Shown here: in pieces, positions 1 to 9,200 of the stretch
How the letters are laid out: every line of letters starts with the position of its first letter
Position numbering within the stretch: the first letter of the stretch is position 1
Assembly (NCBI RefSeq): GCF_000472785.1
Contig: NZ_AXAL01000014.1
Span: forward strand, 124,001 to 188,000
Source: Mesorhizobium loti CJ3sym
GTDB lineage: Bacteria > Pseudomonadota > Alphaproteobacteria > Rhizobiales > Rhizobiaceae
DNA: 64,000 bases
Direction of reading: 5' to 3'
The notes under the pieces: model-generated
The model's database searches: none
What the model saw: the letters and a program-made list of their open reading frames with translations, nothing else
What the model was told of the DNA's origin: nothing
Made by a program: the position numbers and the translations under genes

Positions 1-288
1 CGCAGGCTGCTCGCCCGCGCGGTCACGCTGGTCAAGCCCGGCGGACGGATCGTCTTTTCCAATTGCTCGCTCGATCCGCTGGAAGGCGAGGATCTCCATC
101 GCGCTTTCCTCAAAGCGACGCCTGATGTGGTTGACGATCCGCTGCGGCAAGGCGAGATCGCCGGCATCGATTCGTTCCTCACGAAACAAGGCACACTGCG
201 CACCACGCCCGCCGATCTCGACCTCGGCGCGCCGGAGCGCTCGGGTCTGGATGGCTTCTTCGCCGCGCGTATGCGCCGAGCCACCTAA
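1..288 (+). CDS. rsmB: 16S rRNA (cytosine-967 C5)-methyltransferase, C-terminal part
   Basis: The window opens inside this gene; 95 residues to a TAA stop are present and the frame is open from base 1. The sequence GGRIVFSNCSLDPLEGED matches the Rossmann-fold end of RsmB/NOL1-type RNA methyltransferases, where the usual form is 'YSTCSL...EGE' with the catalytic cysteine. It ends in GLDGFFAARMRR, the typical family C-terminus. The enzyme uses S-adenosylmethionine to methylate a cytosine of 16S rRNA. The N-terminal NusB-like domain and start lie outside the window. The next gene follows after 136 bp on the same strand. The family is clear; the exact subfamily (RsmB versus another NOL1-type enzyme) is inferred. 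Confidence 0.82.
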   Translation, partial: RRLLARAVTLVKPGGRIVFSNCSLDPLEGEDLHRAFLKATPDVVDDPLRQGEIAGIDSFLTKQGTLRTTPADLDLGAPERSGLDGFFAARMRRAT

Positions 289-424
289 CGATTTAACTAT
301 CCGTATTTGCTGACTTTTTTAGGGAGGGTATGGGGGACCGTATCCCTTCCCAGGAATTCGCCTTCGCACGACTCGTTCAATCATGTAAACTCGGCGCTGG
401 GGTAGAGGACGTTCAGGAGGGGTT

Positions 425-2149
425 TTGGCACTTGCTGCCGGCAACACGACGCGTCTGTGGACGCTCGTCGCGAAGGAGTTCTGGCGCAAGACGCGCCGGC
501 GCCTGCGTGCCGGGCCGGTCTATCGCTGGCGCTATTCCGGCCGCACGCCCGAACGCGTCCTGATCGCGCCGCCGGACCTGCGCCTCGCCGACCCGCAGAT
601 CGCGCTCGAGATCTATTACGGCCGCTATCCCTTGTCGGGACATCTGGTCGAAACCGGCGGCAAATCGCCATTCCAGATCAATGTGCCCAACCATGGCTGG
701 CAAAAGACGCTGCATGGTTTTCGCTGGCTGCGCCACATGCGCGCCGCCGGCACCGAGCTTGCCGCCGCCAATGCCCGCGCGCTGGTGTCCGACTGGATCG
801 CCATGCATGGCAACAACATTGCCGGCGTCGCCTGGGAGCCCGGCACGACGGCGAAGCGCATCATCGCCTGGCTGCAGCATTCCTCCGTCGTGCTGCAGGG
901 GGCCGAGTTCCCCTTCTACCGCGCCTTCCTGAAATCGCTGGCTGTCCAGATCCGCTACCTCAGATCGATGGCGCGCGAAATGCCCGACGGCAAGGACCGG
1001 CTGCGTGCCCGCATCGCGCTGGCCTTCGCCGCCCTTTCCCTGCCGGCGCCTGCCTCGGCGCTGCGCGGCGCCACCCGCAACCTCGCCGAGGAACTTAACC
1101 GCCAGATCCTCGCCGATGGCGGCCATATCTCGCGCAATCCGATGGCGGTTCTGGAAATCCTCGCCGACCTGTTGCCGCTGCGCCAGACCTATGCCAACCA
1201 GGCGGAAACTCCGCCGCAGGCGCTGATCGGCGCCATCGACCGCATGCTGCCGGCGCTGCGCTTCTTCCGCCACCAGGACGGCAGCCTTGCCCGCTTCAAC
1301 GGCATGGGCGCCACCATCCATGACCGCATCGCCACCATATTGCGCCATGACGACACCGCCGGCGCGCCGCTGCTGCATGCGCCGCATTCGGGCTATGAGC
1401 GGCTGTCGATGGGTGGCACGACCGTGATCGCCGACACCGGCCTGCCGCCGCCGGTCGACGTGTCAAACGCAGCACATGCCGGCTGCCTCGCCTTCGAACT
1501 GTCGTCCGGTCGCCAGCACTACATCGTCAATGCCGGCATCGACACCTATGGCGCCGCCGAGTTCCGGCCGCTGGCGCGCGCCACCGCCGCGCACTCGACC
1601 GCCACCATCAACGACACCTCGTCGGCGCGCTTCAGCCATTCGATACGGGTCAACGACCTGCTCGGCTCGCCGCTGATCGGCGGCCCGCAGCACATGCAGT
1701 GCAAACGCATCGACCAGAAGGGCGTTCACGGTTTCGTCGCCCGCCATGACGGCTACGTCCCGCGCTTTGGCTTCCTGCACGAGCGCGAGCTGAAGCTCTC
1801 CTCCAATGGCAACGTGCTAGCGGGCAGGGACCGGTTCCAGCGGCCCGGCAATGCCGCGATCCGCAACAATGGCCGTGACTTCATCACCGTGCGCTTCCAT
1901 GTCCACCCCGACATCAATCTGCTGCAGGACGAGCACGATCGTTTGGTCCTGGCCGCCGATCTGGCCGATACCTGGGTATTCACCTGTGCGGAAGTCGTGC
2001 CTGAGGTCGAGGAATCGATCTATTTCGCCGGCCTTGGCGGCCCGCGCCGCAGCCGGCAGATCGTGCTTGCCTTCAAGGCCTCGGAAGTGACCGAAGTCCA
2101 CTGGCAGCTGACCCGCACCAGCATCGCCGGCTATCCGGAAAACAACTGA
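425..2149 (+). CDS. Heparinase II/III family protein
   Basis: A 574-residue protein with the layout of the rhizobial heparinase II/III-like family: a helical, alpha/alpha-toroid-like N-terminal half and a beta-rich C-terminal half beginning near residue 310 with GYERLSMGGTTVIADTG, the family's Hepar_II_III domain. Members of this fold are lyases acting on uronic-acid polysaccharides; the substrate here is unknown. No signal peptide is evident, since the N-terminus is basic and not hydrophobic. The start is TTG at 425, with AGGAGG at 415-420 only four bases upstream, so the start is moderately sure. It sits between rsmB and purH, an arrangement I recall as common in Rhizobiales. A cell-envelope or polysaccharide role is inference. 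Confidence 0.85.
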   Translation: MALAAGNTTRLWTLVAKEFWRKTRRRLRAGPVYRWRYSGRTPERVLIAPPDLRLADPQIALEIYYGRYPLSGHLVETGGKSPFQINVPNHGWQKTLHGFRWLRHMRAAGTELAAANARALVSDWIAMHGNNIAGVAWEPGTTAKRIIAWLQHSSVVLQGAEFPFYRAFLKSLAVQIRYLRSMAREMPDGKDRLRARIALAFAALSLPAPASALRGATRNLAEELNRQILADGGHISRNPMAVLEILADLLPLRQTYANQAETPPQALIGAIDRMLPALRFFRHQDGSLARFNGMGATIHDRIATILRHDDTAGAPLLHAPHSGYERLSMGGTTVIADTGLPPPVDVSNAAHAGCLAFELSSGRQHYIVNAGIDTYGAAEFRPLARATAAHSTATINDTSSARFSHSIRVNDLLGSPLIGGPQHMQCKRIDQKGVHGFVARHDGYVPRFGFLHERELKLSSNGNVLAGRDRFQRPGNAAIRNNGRDFITVRFHVHPDINLLQDEHDRLVLAADLADTWVFTCAEVVPEVEESIYFAGLGGPRRSRQIVLAFKASEVTEVHWQLTRTSIAGYPENN

Positions 2150-2243
2150 GCGGGCCAGCCAGGCAGGCTTCCGGTTTGATTTCCCGGTATCATGTGCTAC
2201 GGCGCGGGCATCCATCACACCAGCCGTGAAAGGCCGCCAGCCC

Positions 2244-3860
2244 ATGGCCGTCGCCGCCAAGAACATTCCCGCTCCGGACCTCGTTCCTGTGCGCCGTGCC
2301 TTGCTCTCCGTTTTCGACAAGACCGGCCTCATCGACTTCGCCAGGGCCTTGGCTGCGGCCGGGGTCGAACTGGTCTCGACAGGCGGCACCGCCAAGGCGA
2401 TTGCCGAGGCGGGTCTGGCGGTGCGCGACGTCTCCGAGCTCACCGGTTTTCCAGAGATCATGGACGGCCGCGTCAAGACCTTGCACCCGTCGGTGCATGG
2501 CGCGCTGCTTGGCGTGCGCGACGACCCCGAGCATGCGGCGGCGATGCGCAAACACCACATCGAACCGATCGATCTCCTCGTCTCCAATCTCTATCCGTTC
2601 GAGGAAGTCCGTCGCTCCGGCGCCGACTATGCCGCGATCGTCGAGAACATCGACATTGGTGGCCCGGCGATGATCCGCGCCTCGGCCAAGAACCACGCCT
2701 ATGTCGCCATCGTCACCGACCCAGGCGATTATGCCTCGGTGCTGAACGCACTGGAGATGAACATCGGCTCGCTGTCGCTGGATTTCCGCAAGAAGCTGGC
2801 GGCCAAGGCCTTTGCCCGCACAGCCAGCTATGACGCGGCGATCTCCGGCTGGTTCGCCGAAGCGCTGGAGATCGAGCATCCGACCTGGCGCGCCTTTGGC
2901 GGCAGGCTGGCCGAGGTGATGCGCTACGGCGAGAACCCGCACCAGAGCGCCGGTTTCTACGTCAATGGCGACAAGCGGCCGGGCGTCGCCACGGCACGGC
3001 AGTTGCAGGGCAAGCAGCTCTCCTACAACAACATCAACGACACCGACGCCGCCTTCGAACTGGCCGGCGAGTTCGATCCCGACCACTCCGCGGCGGTGGC
3101 GATCATCAAGCACGCCAACCCTTGCGGCGTCGCTGAAGGCACCTCGCTGAAACAAGCCTATGGCAAGGCGCTCGCCTGCGACCCGGTCTCGGCCTTCGGC
3201 GGCATCGTGGCTGTGAATCGCACCCTCGATGCCGAGGCGGCGGAAGAGATCGTGAAAACCTTCACCGAGGTCATCATCGCGCCCGATGCGACCGACGAGG
3301 CAGTGGCAATCGTCGCGGCGAGGAAGAACCTGCGCCTGCTGGTTACCGCAGGCCTGCCGGACCCGCGTTCGCCCGGCACGACGGTCAAATCCGTCGCCGG
3401 CGGCCTGCTCGTCCAGGGCCGCGACAATGCCGTGATCGATGACCTCGAACTGAAGGTGGTGACCAAACGCGCACCGACACCGGCCGAGATGGCCGATCTC
3501 AAATTCGCCTTCCGCATCGCCAAGCACGTCAAGTCGAATGCCATTGTCTATGCCAAGGACGGCGCCACCGTCGGCATCGGCGCCGGCCAGATGAGCCGGG
3601 TCGATTCCTCCCGTATCGCCGCCCGCAAGGCGCTTGATGCCGCTGAGGCCGCAGGCATGGCAGAACCGCTCACCAAAGGCTCGGTCGTCGCCTCCGACGC
3701 CTTCTTCCCCTTCGCTGATGGTTTGCTTGCCGCGGTCGCCGCCGGCGCCACCGCCGTCATCCAGCCGGGCGGCTCGATGAACGACAAGGACGTCATCGCC
3801 GCCGCTGATGAACACGGTATTGCCATGGTGTTTACGGGGATCAGGCATTTCCGGCACTGA
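2244..3860 (+). CDS. purH: Bifunctional AICAR formyltransferase / IMP cyclohydrolase
   Basis: A 538-residue PurH, which performs the last two steps of purine synthesis: formyl transfer from 10-formyl-tetrahydrofolate to AICAR, then ring closure to IMP. The N-terminal 1-150 is the methylglyoxal-synthase-like IMP cyclohydrolase domain (RRALLSVFDKTGLIDFA, STGGT, TGFPEIMDGRVKTLHP). The remainder is the transformylase, with the conserved KHANPCGVA and the PGGSMNDKDVIAAADEHG C-terminus. The ATG at 2244 is preferred over an upstream in-frame GTG at 2226 because MAVAAKNIPAPDLVPVRRALLS is the usual rhizobial beginning and gives the normal length. It is separated from the heparinase-like gene by 94 bp. 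I saw no ZTP (pfl) riboswitch core in that gap. Confidence 0.97.
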   Translation: MAVAAKNIPAPDLVPVRRALLSVFDKTGLIDFARALAAAGVELVSTGGTAKAIAEAGLAVRDVSELTGFPEIMDGRVKTLHPSVHGALLGVRDDPEHAAAMRKHHIEPIDLLVSNLYPFEEVRRSGADYAAIVENIDIGGPAMIRASAKNHAYVAIVTDPGDYASVLNALEMNIGSLSLDFRKKLAAKAFARTASYDAAISGWFAEALEIEHPTWRAFGGRLAEVMRYGENPHQSAGFYVNGDKRPGVATARQLQGKQLSYNNINDTDAAFELAGEFDPDHSAAVAIIKHANPCGVAEGTSLKQAYGKALACDPVSAFGGIVAVNRTLDAEAAEEIVKTFTEVIIAPDATDEAVAIVAARKNLRLLVTAGLPDPRSPGTTVKSVAGGLLVQGRDNAVIDDLELKVVTKRAPTPAEMADLKFAFRIAKHVKSNAIVYAKDGATVGIGAGQMSRVDSSRIAARKALDAAEAAGMAEPLTKGSVVASDAFFPFADGLLAAVAAGATAVIQPGGSMNDKDVIAAADEHGIAMVFTGIRHFRH

Positions 3861-3867
3861 GCGCCTT

Positions 3868-4010
3868 CTTCCTTCTCCCCCTGCGGGAGAAGGTGTCGCC
3901 GCAGGCGACGGATGAGGGGTGTTCCAGCGGAGTGAGACGCTGGTGTTCCCTGGAACACCCCTCATCCGACCTCGCTTAGCGAGGCCACCTTCCCCCACAA
4001 GGGGGGAAGG
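3868..4010. repeat. Palindromic intergenic repeat (family A)
   Basis: This 143-bp element lies between the convergent purH and MFS genes. It consists of nested palindromes: a hairpin at 3871-3893 (CCTTCTCCCC/GGGAGAAGG), a 17-bp perfect inverted pair at 3910-3926 and 3951-3967, an inner CAGCG/CGCTG pair at 3925-3929 and 3938-3942, and a terminal CCTTCCCCC/GGGGGAAGG hairpin. The form resembles short interspersed palindromic repeats of rhizobial genomes. It probably folds in RNA from both sides and may end transcription of both genes. No second copy of this family was found in the window. Confidence 0.8.
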
Positions 4011-4018
4011 AAGTGGCG

Positions 4019-5395
4019 CTACTCCTCCGGCCGATCCGCCGGATAGGGCGTGCGAACCAAAATCGCCATGCCGATCGCCAGGAACAGGATGATGACAGCC
4101 ATTCCAAGCCGCGCCGAGCCGCTCAGCGCGGTGATCGTCGCGACCAGGAATGGTGCCAGGAAACTGGTTGCCCGTCCCGCCAGCGCATAGATGCCGAAAT
4201 AGCGGCCGGATTCCGCGGCCGTAACGCTGCGCGCCATGTAGGAGCGCGACGACGCCTGCACCGGCCCGAAAGCCACGCCAATCAGCAAGCCGTACATGAT
4301 ATAGGCCTTCTCGGCCGCAGTGCCGAACAGACCACCTGAGTCGGCTGTCGAGAGCTGGATCAGGCCGAGCAGCGTGAAGCCCGGACCGGTCGACACCACG
4401 CCGATGGTGGCGATGGACAGCAAGACCAGCGAAATCATCACCACCGCCTTGGAGCCAAGCGCGGTGTCGAGCCGCGCCGCGATCCAGCAGCCGAAGATGG
4501 CGACGACATTGAGGATGATGCCGAACATGCCGATCTCGGTGATCGACCAGTGGAACATGCCGGCCGCGAACGTGCCGCCGAGCGCCAGCAGCGCGTTGAC
4601 GCCGTCCTGGTAGATCATGCGGGCGACGAGGAAGCGGAAGATGCCGCCGCGCTTGCGCACCTCGACCAGAGTCGACTTCAATTCCGACAGGCCTTCGCGC
4701 ACCGCCGGCCCTATCGGGATGCCCTTGATGGCATCCGGTGTGAAGAAGAACATCGGCAGGATGAACAGGAAATACCAGCCGGCCGACAGCGGCCCGGTGG
4801 CGCGCGCATCCTCGCCGAGCTTCGGGTCGAGCCCGAACAGCGGAGTGATGCCGATGATCGTCTTGCCGGTTTCCGGCGAGCCGGCGAGACAGGTGACGAC
4901 AAAGATCAGCACGATCATGCCGCCGAGATAGCCGAGGCCCCAGGCCATGTTGGAGATGCGGCCGATCTCGCTCTTCGGCACCAGCCGCGGCATCATCGAA
5001 TCATTGAACACCGTGGAGAATTCCGCAGCTACCGACGCCAGCGAGAACAGCGCCACGATCAGGAACAGGTTCGAGCCGGGCGCCGCAAACCAAAGCAGGG
5101 TGAGGCCGGTGATCTTGATCGCGGCGAAAAATCCGATCCACGGCTTGCGCGGCCCGGTCTGGTCGGCGATCGAACCGAGGATCGGCGACAGTATCGCGAT
5201 GACCAGCCCGGCGGCAGCGATGCCGTAGCCCCAGACCGCCTGGCCGGTGACTGGATCGCTTGCCATGCGCGAGACGAAATACGGACCGAAGATGAAGGTG
5301 GTGACGACCGTGAAAAATGGCTGCGCCGCCCAGTCGAAGAACATCCATCCCCAGATGCCGCGCCCGGATGCACGCTGCACTGTCTCTACCGCCAT
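4019..5395 (-). CDS. UMF1 (Atg22-like) family MFS permease
   Basis: A 458-residue polytopic membrane protein with about twelve hydrophobic segments. The opening GIWGWMFFDWAAQPFFTVVTTFIFGPYF and the later STVFNDSMMPRLVPKSEIGRISNMAWGLGYLGG are characteristic of the UMF1/Atg22-like branch of the major facilitator superfamily, related to yeast vacuolar amino-acid effluxers. The bacterial substrate is not established. The start at 5395 was chosen because it begins just before the first conserved segment and has a GGGGGA-type site upstream; the longer frame to 5554 would run into the neighbouring methyltransferase. It lies 49 bp downstream of that methyltransferase on the same strand, so co-transcription is likely. 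Confidence 0.9.
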   Translation of the reverse strand: MAVETVQRASGRGIWGWMFFDWAAQPFFTVVTTFIFGPYFVSRMASDPVTGQAVWGYGIAAAGLVIAILSPILGSIADQTGPRKPWIGFFAAIKITGLTLLWFAAPGSNLFLIVALFSLASVAAEFSTVFNDSMMPRLVPKSEIGRISNMAWGLGYLGGMIVLIFVVTCLAGSPETGKTIIGITPLFGLDPKLGEDARATGPLSAGWYFLFILPMFFFTPDAIKGIPIGPAVREGLSELKSTLVEVRKRGGIFRFLVARMIYQDGVNALLALGGTFAAGMFHWSITEIGMFGIILNVVAIFGCWIAARLDTALGSKAVVMISLVLLSIATIGVVSTGPGFTLLGLIQLSTADSGGLFGTAAEKAYIMYGLLIGVAFGPVQASSRSYMARSVTAAESGRYFGIYALAGRATSFLAPFLVATITALSGSARLGMAVIILFLAIGMAILVRTPYPADRPEE

Positions 5396-5444
5396 GATGA
5401 TTCCCCCGGCCCCGCCCGCATCGGGCGCCATGTCTGCATTTTTT

Positions 5445-6182
5445 TCATGACCGCGCAAATGCGGCCGGCTTGCTGCCCGCAACCGCTGTCGAGCAGCCGA
5501 AGAAGAAGCGTTTGAATTCGACGTGCAGCCCTTCCGCCCGCAGCATTTCGGCAAAGGCGGAGGCGTCGCCGAAATTGGTCGAGTAGGTGCCGATCTTCGC
5601 GAAATCCTGCGCGCCCCTGAGCAGCGTTCTTTCGATCAGTGGCAGCATGACCTTCAAGTGGAAGAGATAAAGCGGTCTCAACCACCACCCTTTCGGGTCG
5701 GACGCTTCGATCATGCAAAAGACGCCGCCAGGCTTGAGGCAGTGCGCGACCACCTTTGCGAGTTTCGCATGCTGCGCGCCATTGAAGGTCTTCAGTCCGA
5801 ACGTGGAAATGATGAAATCGGCGCTTTCTTTCGGCAGGTCGCTGGCCAGAACGTCGTCCTCGATGAAGGCGATCTTGTGGGCACGGTGCGCGTGCAGGCG
5901 TTCCATCGCGCGCTGATGCATTCCCGACGAGATGTCGACCGCCGTTATCGAACCAATGCCGGGAAAGCGTTTGAGCAAATGCGGCCAGACCTCGCCGGTG
6001 CCGGCCATCAGATCGTAGCCCTTCGGCTCCGAAGCAGGCGGCTCGGGCATCAGCTCGACGCATTGCCGGCGCCAGCGCTCGGTAAAGCCGAATGAACATA
6101 TCCAGCTGAAGGTGACGTACTGGTCGGAACAACGATCGAAGACACCTTTGACGAACACCGGGTCGTAGATGTCTTCGCTCAT
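5445..6182 (-). CDS. Class I SAM-dependent methyltransferase (UbiE/COQ5-like)
   Basis: A 245-residue soluble protein. The glycine-rich SAM site YDLMAGTGEVWPHLL (about residues 56-70) is followed by the acidic ribose-binding ITAVDISSGM and by ADFIISTFGLKTF, which fits post-motif II of class I methyltransferases. The C-terminal lid region, with GTYSTNFGDASAFAEMLRAEGLHVEFKRFFFG, is like the UbiE/menaquinone-type branch. The true substrate is unknown: conserved quinone-biosynthesis neighbours are absent, and the partner gene just downstream is a UMF1-type MFS permease. The start ATG at 6182 has no strong ribosome binding site. A small-molecule methylation role linked to the transporter is only an inference. 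Confidence 0.85.
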   Translation of the reverse strand: MSEDIYDPVFVKGVFDRCSDQYVTFSWICSFGFTERWRRQCVELMPEPPASEPKGYDLMAGTGEVWPHLLKRFPGIGSITAVDISSGMHQRAMERLHAHRAHKIAFIEDDVLASDLPKESADFIISTFGLKTFNGAQHAKLAKVVAHCLKPGGVFCMIEASDPKGWWLRPLYLFHLKVMLPLIERTLLRGAQDFAKIGTYSTNFGDASAFAEMLRAEGLHVEFKRFFFGCSTAVAGSKPAAFARS

Positions 6183-6272
6183 CGTTGGTTCATCATCTCA
6201 AGCCGAGCGGCCACAAGGAACACCCAGCTGACTTGTCGCCCGACGCTCGCCCGATGGCCTCTGGTCAAACCG

Positions 6273-9200
6273 CTACATCCCTGTCAGATCGCTCATCAAA
6301 CCGGACGCCACCGACAGCCGTGACACGGTGATGTCGCCGCCTTCAGTCAGCGCCTGCAGCCGCTCGCGGATGCGCGCCACCCGCTCGCCGCCTGCCTCCA
6401 GCCACGCCGCCACCGGGTCCGCCGTCTTGGCATGGCTGGTGAGTGCTGCGACCGCAATTCCGCGCCGCGCTGCGCCGATCGTGTCGGTGGCTCGGGACAA
6501 AGCGAGCTGATCATAATAGTCCGACGGCGTGATCGAGCGTGCCGCATCCTCGACGCGGGGAATGCGGAAGGCATCGCTGACCGCAAAGAACGCCCTGGCT
6601 GCGGCGACGATGTCGGCACCGGCCGTACGCGCCGTCAGCGCGATGTCGGGAATGAGTTCCGCCACCTCGCTCAGCGCCAGCTGCTCGGCGAGCCTTTCCG
6701 GCGCGCCGGCCTTGAACAGCCCATGCCGCTTCTCCTCGATCCGCTCCCGCGAAAACGCCGGCAGCAGCGAAGCGAGCTTCGGCTCCAGCGCCTTGCGCGC
6801 GTCCTGCAGTTCGGCGATGCGCTGGCCGAGCGGTGCCGTCCCGGCATCGTTCTTCAGATACCAGCCGCTGGTGACGTAGATCAGCCGGCTGACCATCTGG
6901 TAGAGATCGAGCTGCACCTGGCCGTCGATCTGGTTGTCGAGCGCGTCGATCTCGAGATAGAGCGCCGGCAGCGCAAAGCCATCACGAACCACGGCGAAGG
7001 TGCGCACCACGTCGGCGGCGGTGCGCCCCGTGGCTTCCTGCAGCCGGTTGACGAAGGATGGGCCGCCGCGATTGACCAAATCGTTGGCGACGACGCGGGC
7101 GATGATCTCGCGGCGCAGCCGGTGGCCGTGGATCTCGGTGGCGTATTTCTTCGCCATGCGGTCGGGGAAATAGCCCATCAGGTCGCGGTCGAAATGCGCA
7201 TCGTCAGGCACGTCGCTGGCGACGATGTCGGAAAACAGCACGATCTTGGCATAGGCGAGCAACACGCCGAGCTCGGCCCGGGTCAGCGGCTCGCCGCGCG
7301 CCTCGCGCTCGGCAAGGGCGGCCGGCGACGGCAGCGTCTCGACCACACGATCTAGCAGGCCGCGTGCTTCCAGCGCCGTCATGAAACGGCTCTGATGCGC
7401 GATGTCGGCCAAACCGCGCTTGCGCGCGATCGAAAGCGCCAGCGTTTGCTCGAAATTGTTGGACAGGACGAGTCCGCCGACCTCCTCGGTCATCTCCGCC
7501 AGCAGCTTGTTGCGCGCCGGGCGCGTCAGCGACCCCTTGCGCATGGCCGACGCCAGCGCGATCTTGATGTTGACCTCGACGTCGGAACAGTTGACGCCGC
7601 CCGAATTGTCGATGGCGTCGGAATTGCAGCGCCCACCATTCAGGCCGAACTCGATGCGCGCGCGCTGCGTGACGCCGAGATTGGCGCCCTCGCCGATCAC
7701 CTTGGCGCGCACGTCGAGCGCGGTGATGCGGATGGCGTCGTTGGCACGGTCGCCGACCTCGGCATTGGTCTCGGTCGAAGCCCTGAGATACGTGCCGATG
7801 CCGCCGAACCACAGAAGGTCGACCGGCGCCTTGAGGATGGCGGTCATGATCTCGACCGGCGTGGCGGTTGTCTTGGCCAAGCCAATCGCGGCTGCTGCCG
7901 CTGTCGGCAAGGTGATCGACTTCTGGCTGCGCGAGACGATCACGCCGCCTTCCGACAGCTTGGTCTTGTCGTAATCCTGCCAGCTCGAACGCGGCAGAGC
8001 GAACATGCGCTCGCGCTCGGCCATCGAGGCCGCCATATCCGGATCGGGATCGATGAAGATGTCGCGATGGTCGAAGGCGGCGATCAGCCTCGTTTTCGGC
8101 GACAACAGCATGCCATTGCCGAACACGTCGCCGGACATGTCGCCGACACCGACGACGGTGAAGGGCGAGGTCTGGATGTCGCGGTTGATCTCGCGGAAAT
8201 GCCGCTTGACCGCTTCCCAGGCGCCCTTGGCGGTGATGCCCATCTTCTTGTGGTCGTAGCCGGCCGAGCCACCGCTGGCGAAGGCATCGTCGAGCCAGAA
8301 GCCATGCTTCTCCGAGATGGCGTTGGCGGTGTCGGAGAAGGTCGCCGTGCCCTTGTCTGCGGCAACGACGAAATAGGGATCATCAGGGTCGCGCCTGATG
8401 ACGCCGGCTGGTGGAATGACACCGTCCAGCCCGATATTGTCGGTGATCGACAACAGGCTGGAGACGAAATTCTTGTAGGCCGAGGTGCCGGCCTCGAATA
8501 TCGCGTCGCGGCTGCCGCCTGCCGGCAGGCGCTTGGGGAAGAAGCCGCCCTTGGCGCCGACCGGCACGATGACGGCGTTCTTGACCTGCTGCGCCTTAAC
8601 CAGGCCGAGCACCTCGGTGCGGTAGTCCTGGGCGCGGTCCGACCAGCGCAGGCCGCCGCGCGCCACTGGGCCGAAGCGCAGATGCAGGCCTTCGACCTCG
8701 GAACCGTAGACGAAAATCTCGCGCCATGGCCGTGGCGCCGGCAATCCCTCGACCGCATGCGAATCGAGTTTGATCGCCAGTGACTGGCCCTTCTGTTTCG
8801 TATCGGCAACGAAATGATTGGTGCGCAGCGAGGCCTCGATCAGATTGAGGTAGCGGCGGATGATGGTGTCGTCATCGATGTTGGGCACATCTTCCAGCGC
8901 GTCCTTGATCTTGGCCTTGAGATGTTTGGCCGCCACCACGCCTTCGCCCTCGGCCGTCGGGCCAAGCCTTGCGATGAACAGCGCGTGCAGGCCGCGCGCG
9001 ATGTCGGGATAGCGGTTGAGCGCTGCTGCGATGAAATCCTGGCTTTGCGGGATGCCGACCTGCTGCAGATAGCGGCCATAGGCGCGCAAGATGGTGATCT
9101 CGCCGGACCAAAGGCCGGCGGTCTGGGCAAGGCCGTTATAGCCGTCATTGTCGATCTCGCCGCGCCAGACCGACAGGAACGCGTCCTCGAACAGCGCGCC

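Noticed and set aside
413..1387. Minus-strand open frame of 324 codons over the heparinase-like gene
   Set aside because: Shadow frame: the plus-strand gene has conserved family sequence, while the antisense product matches nothing I recognise.
2150..2243. Possible ZTP (pfl) riboswitch upstream of purH
   Set aside because: The gap is only 94 bases and lacks the conserved GxCG and CCGCCUGGGC-like core.
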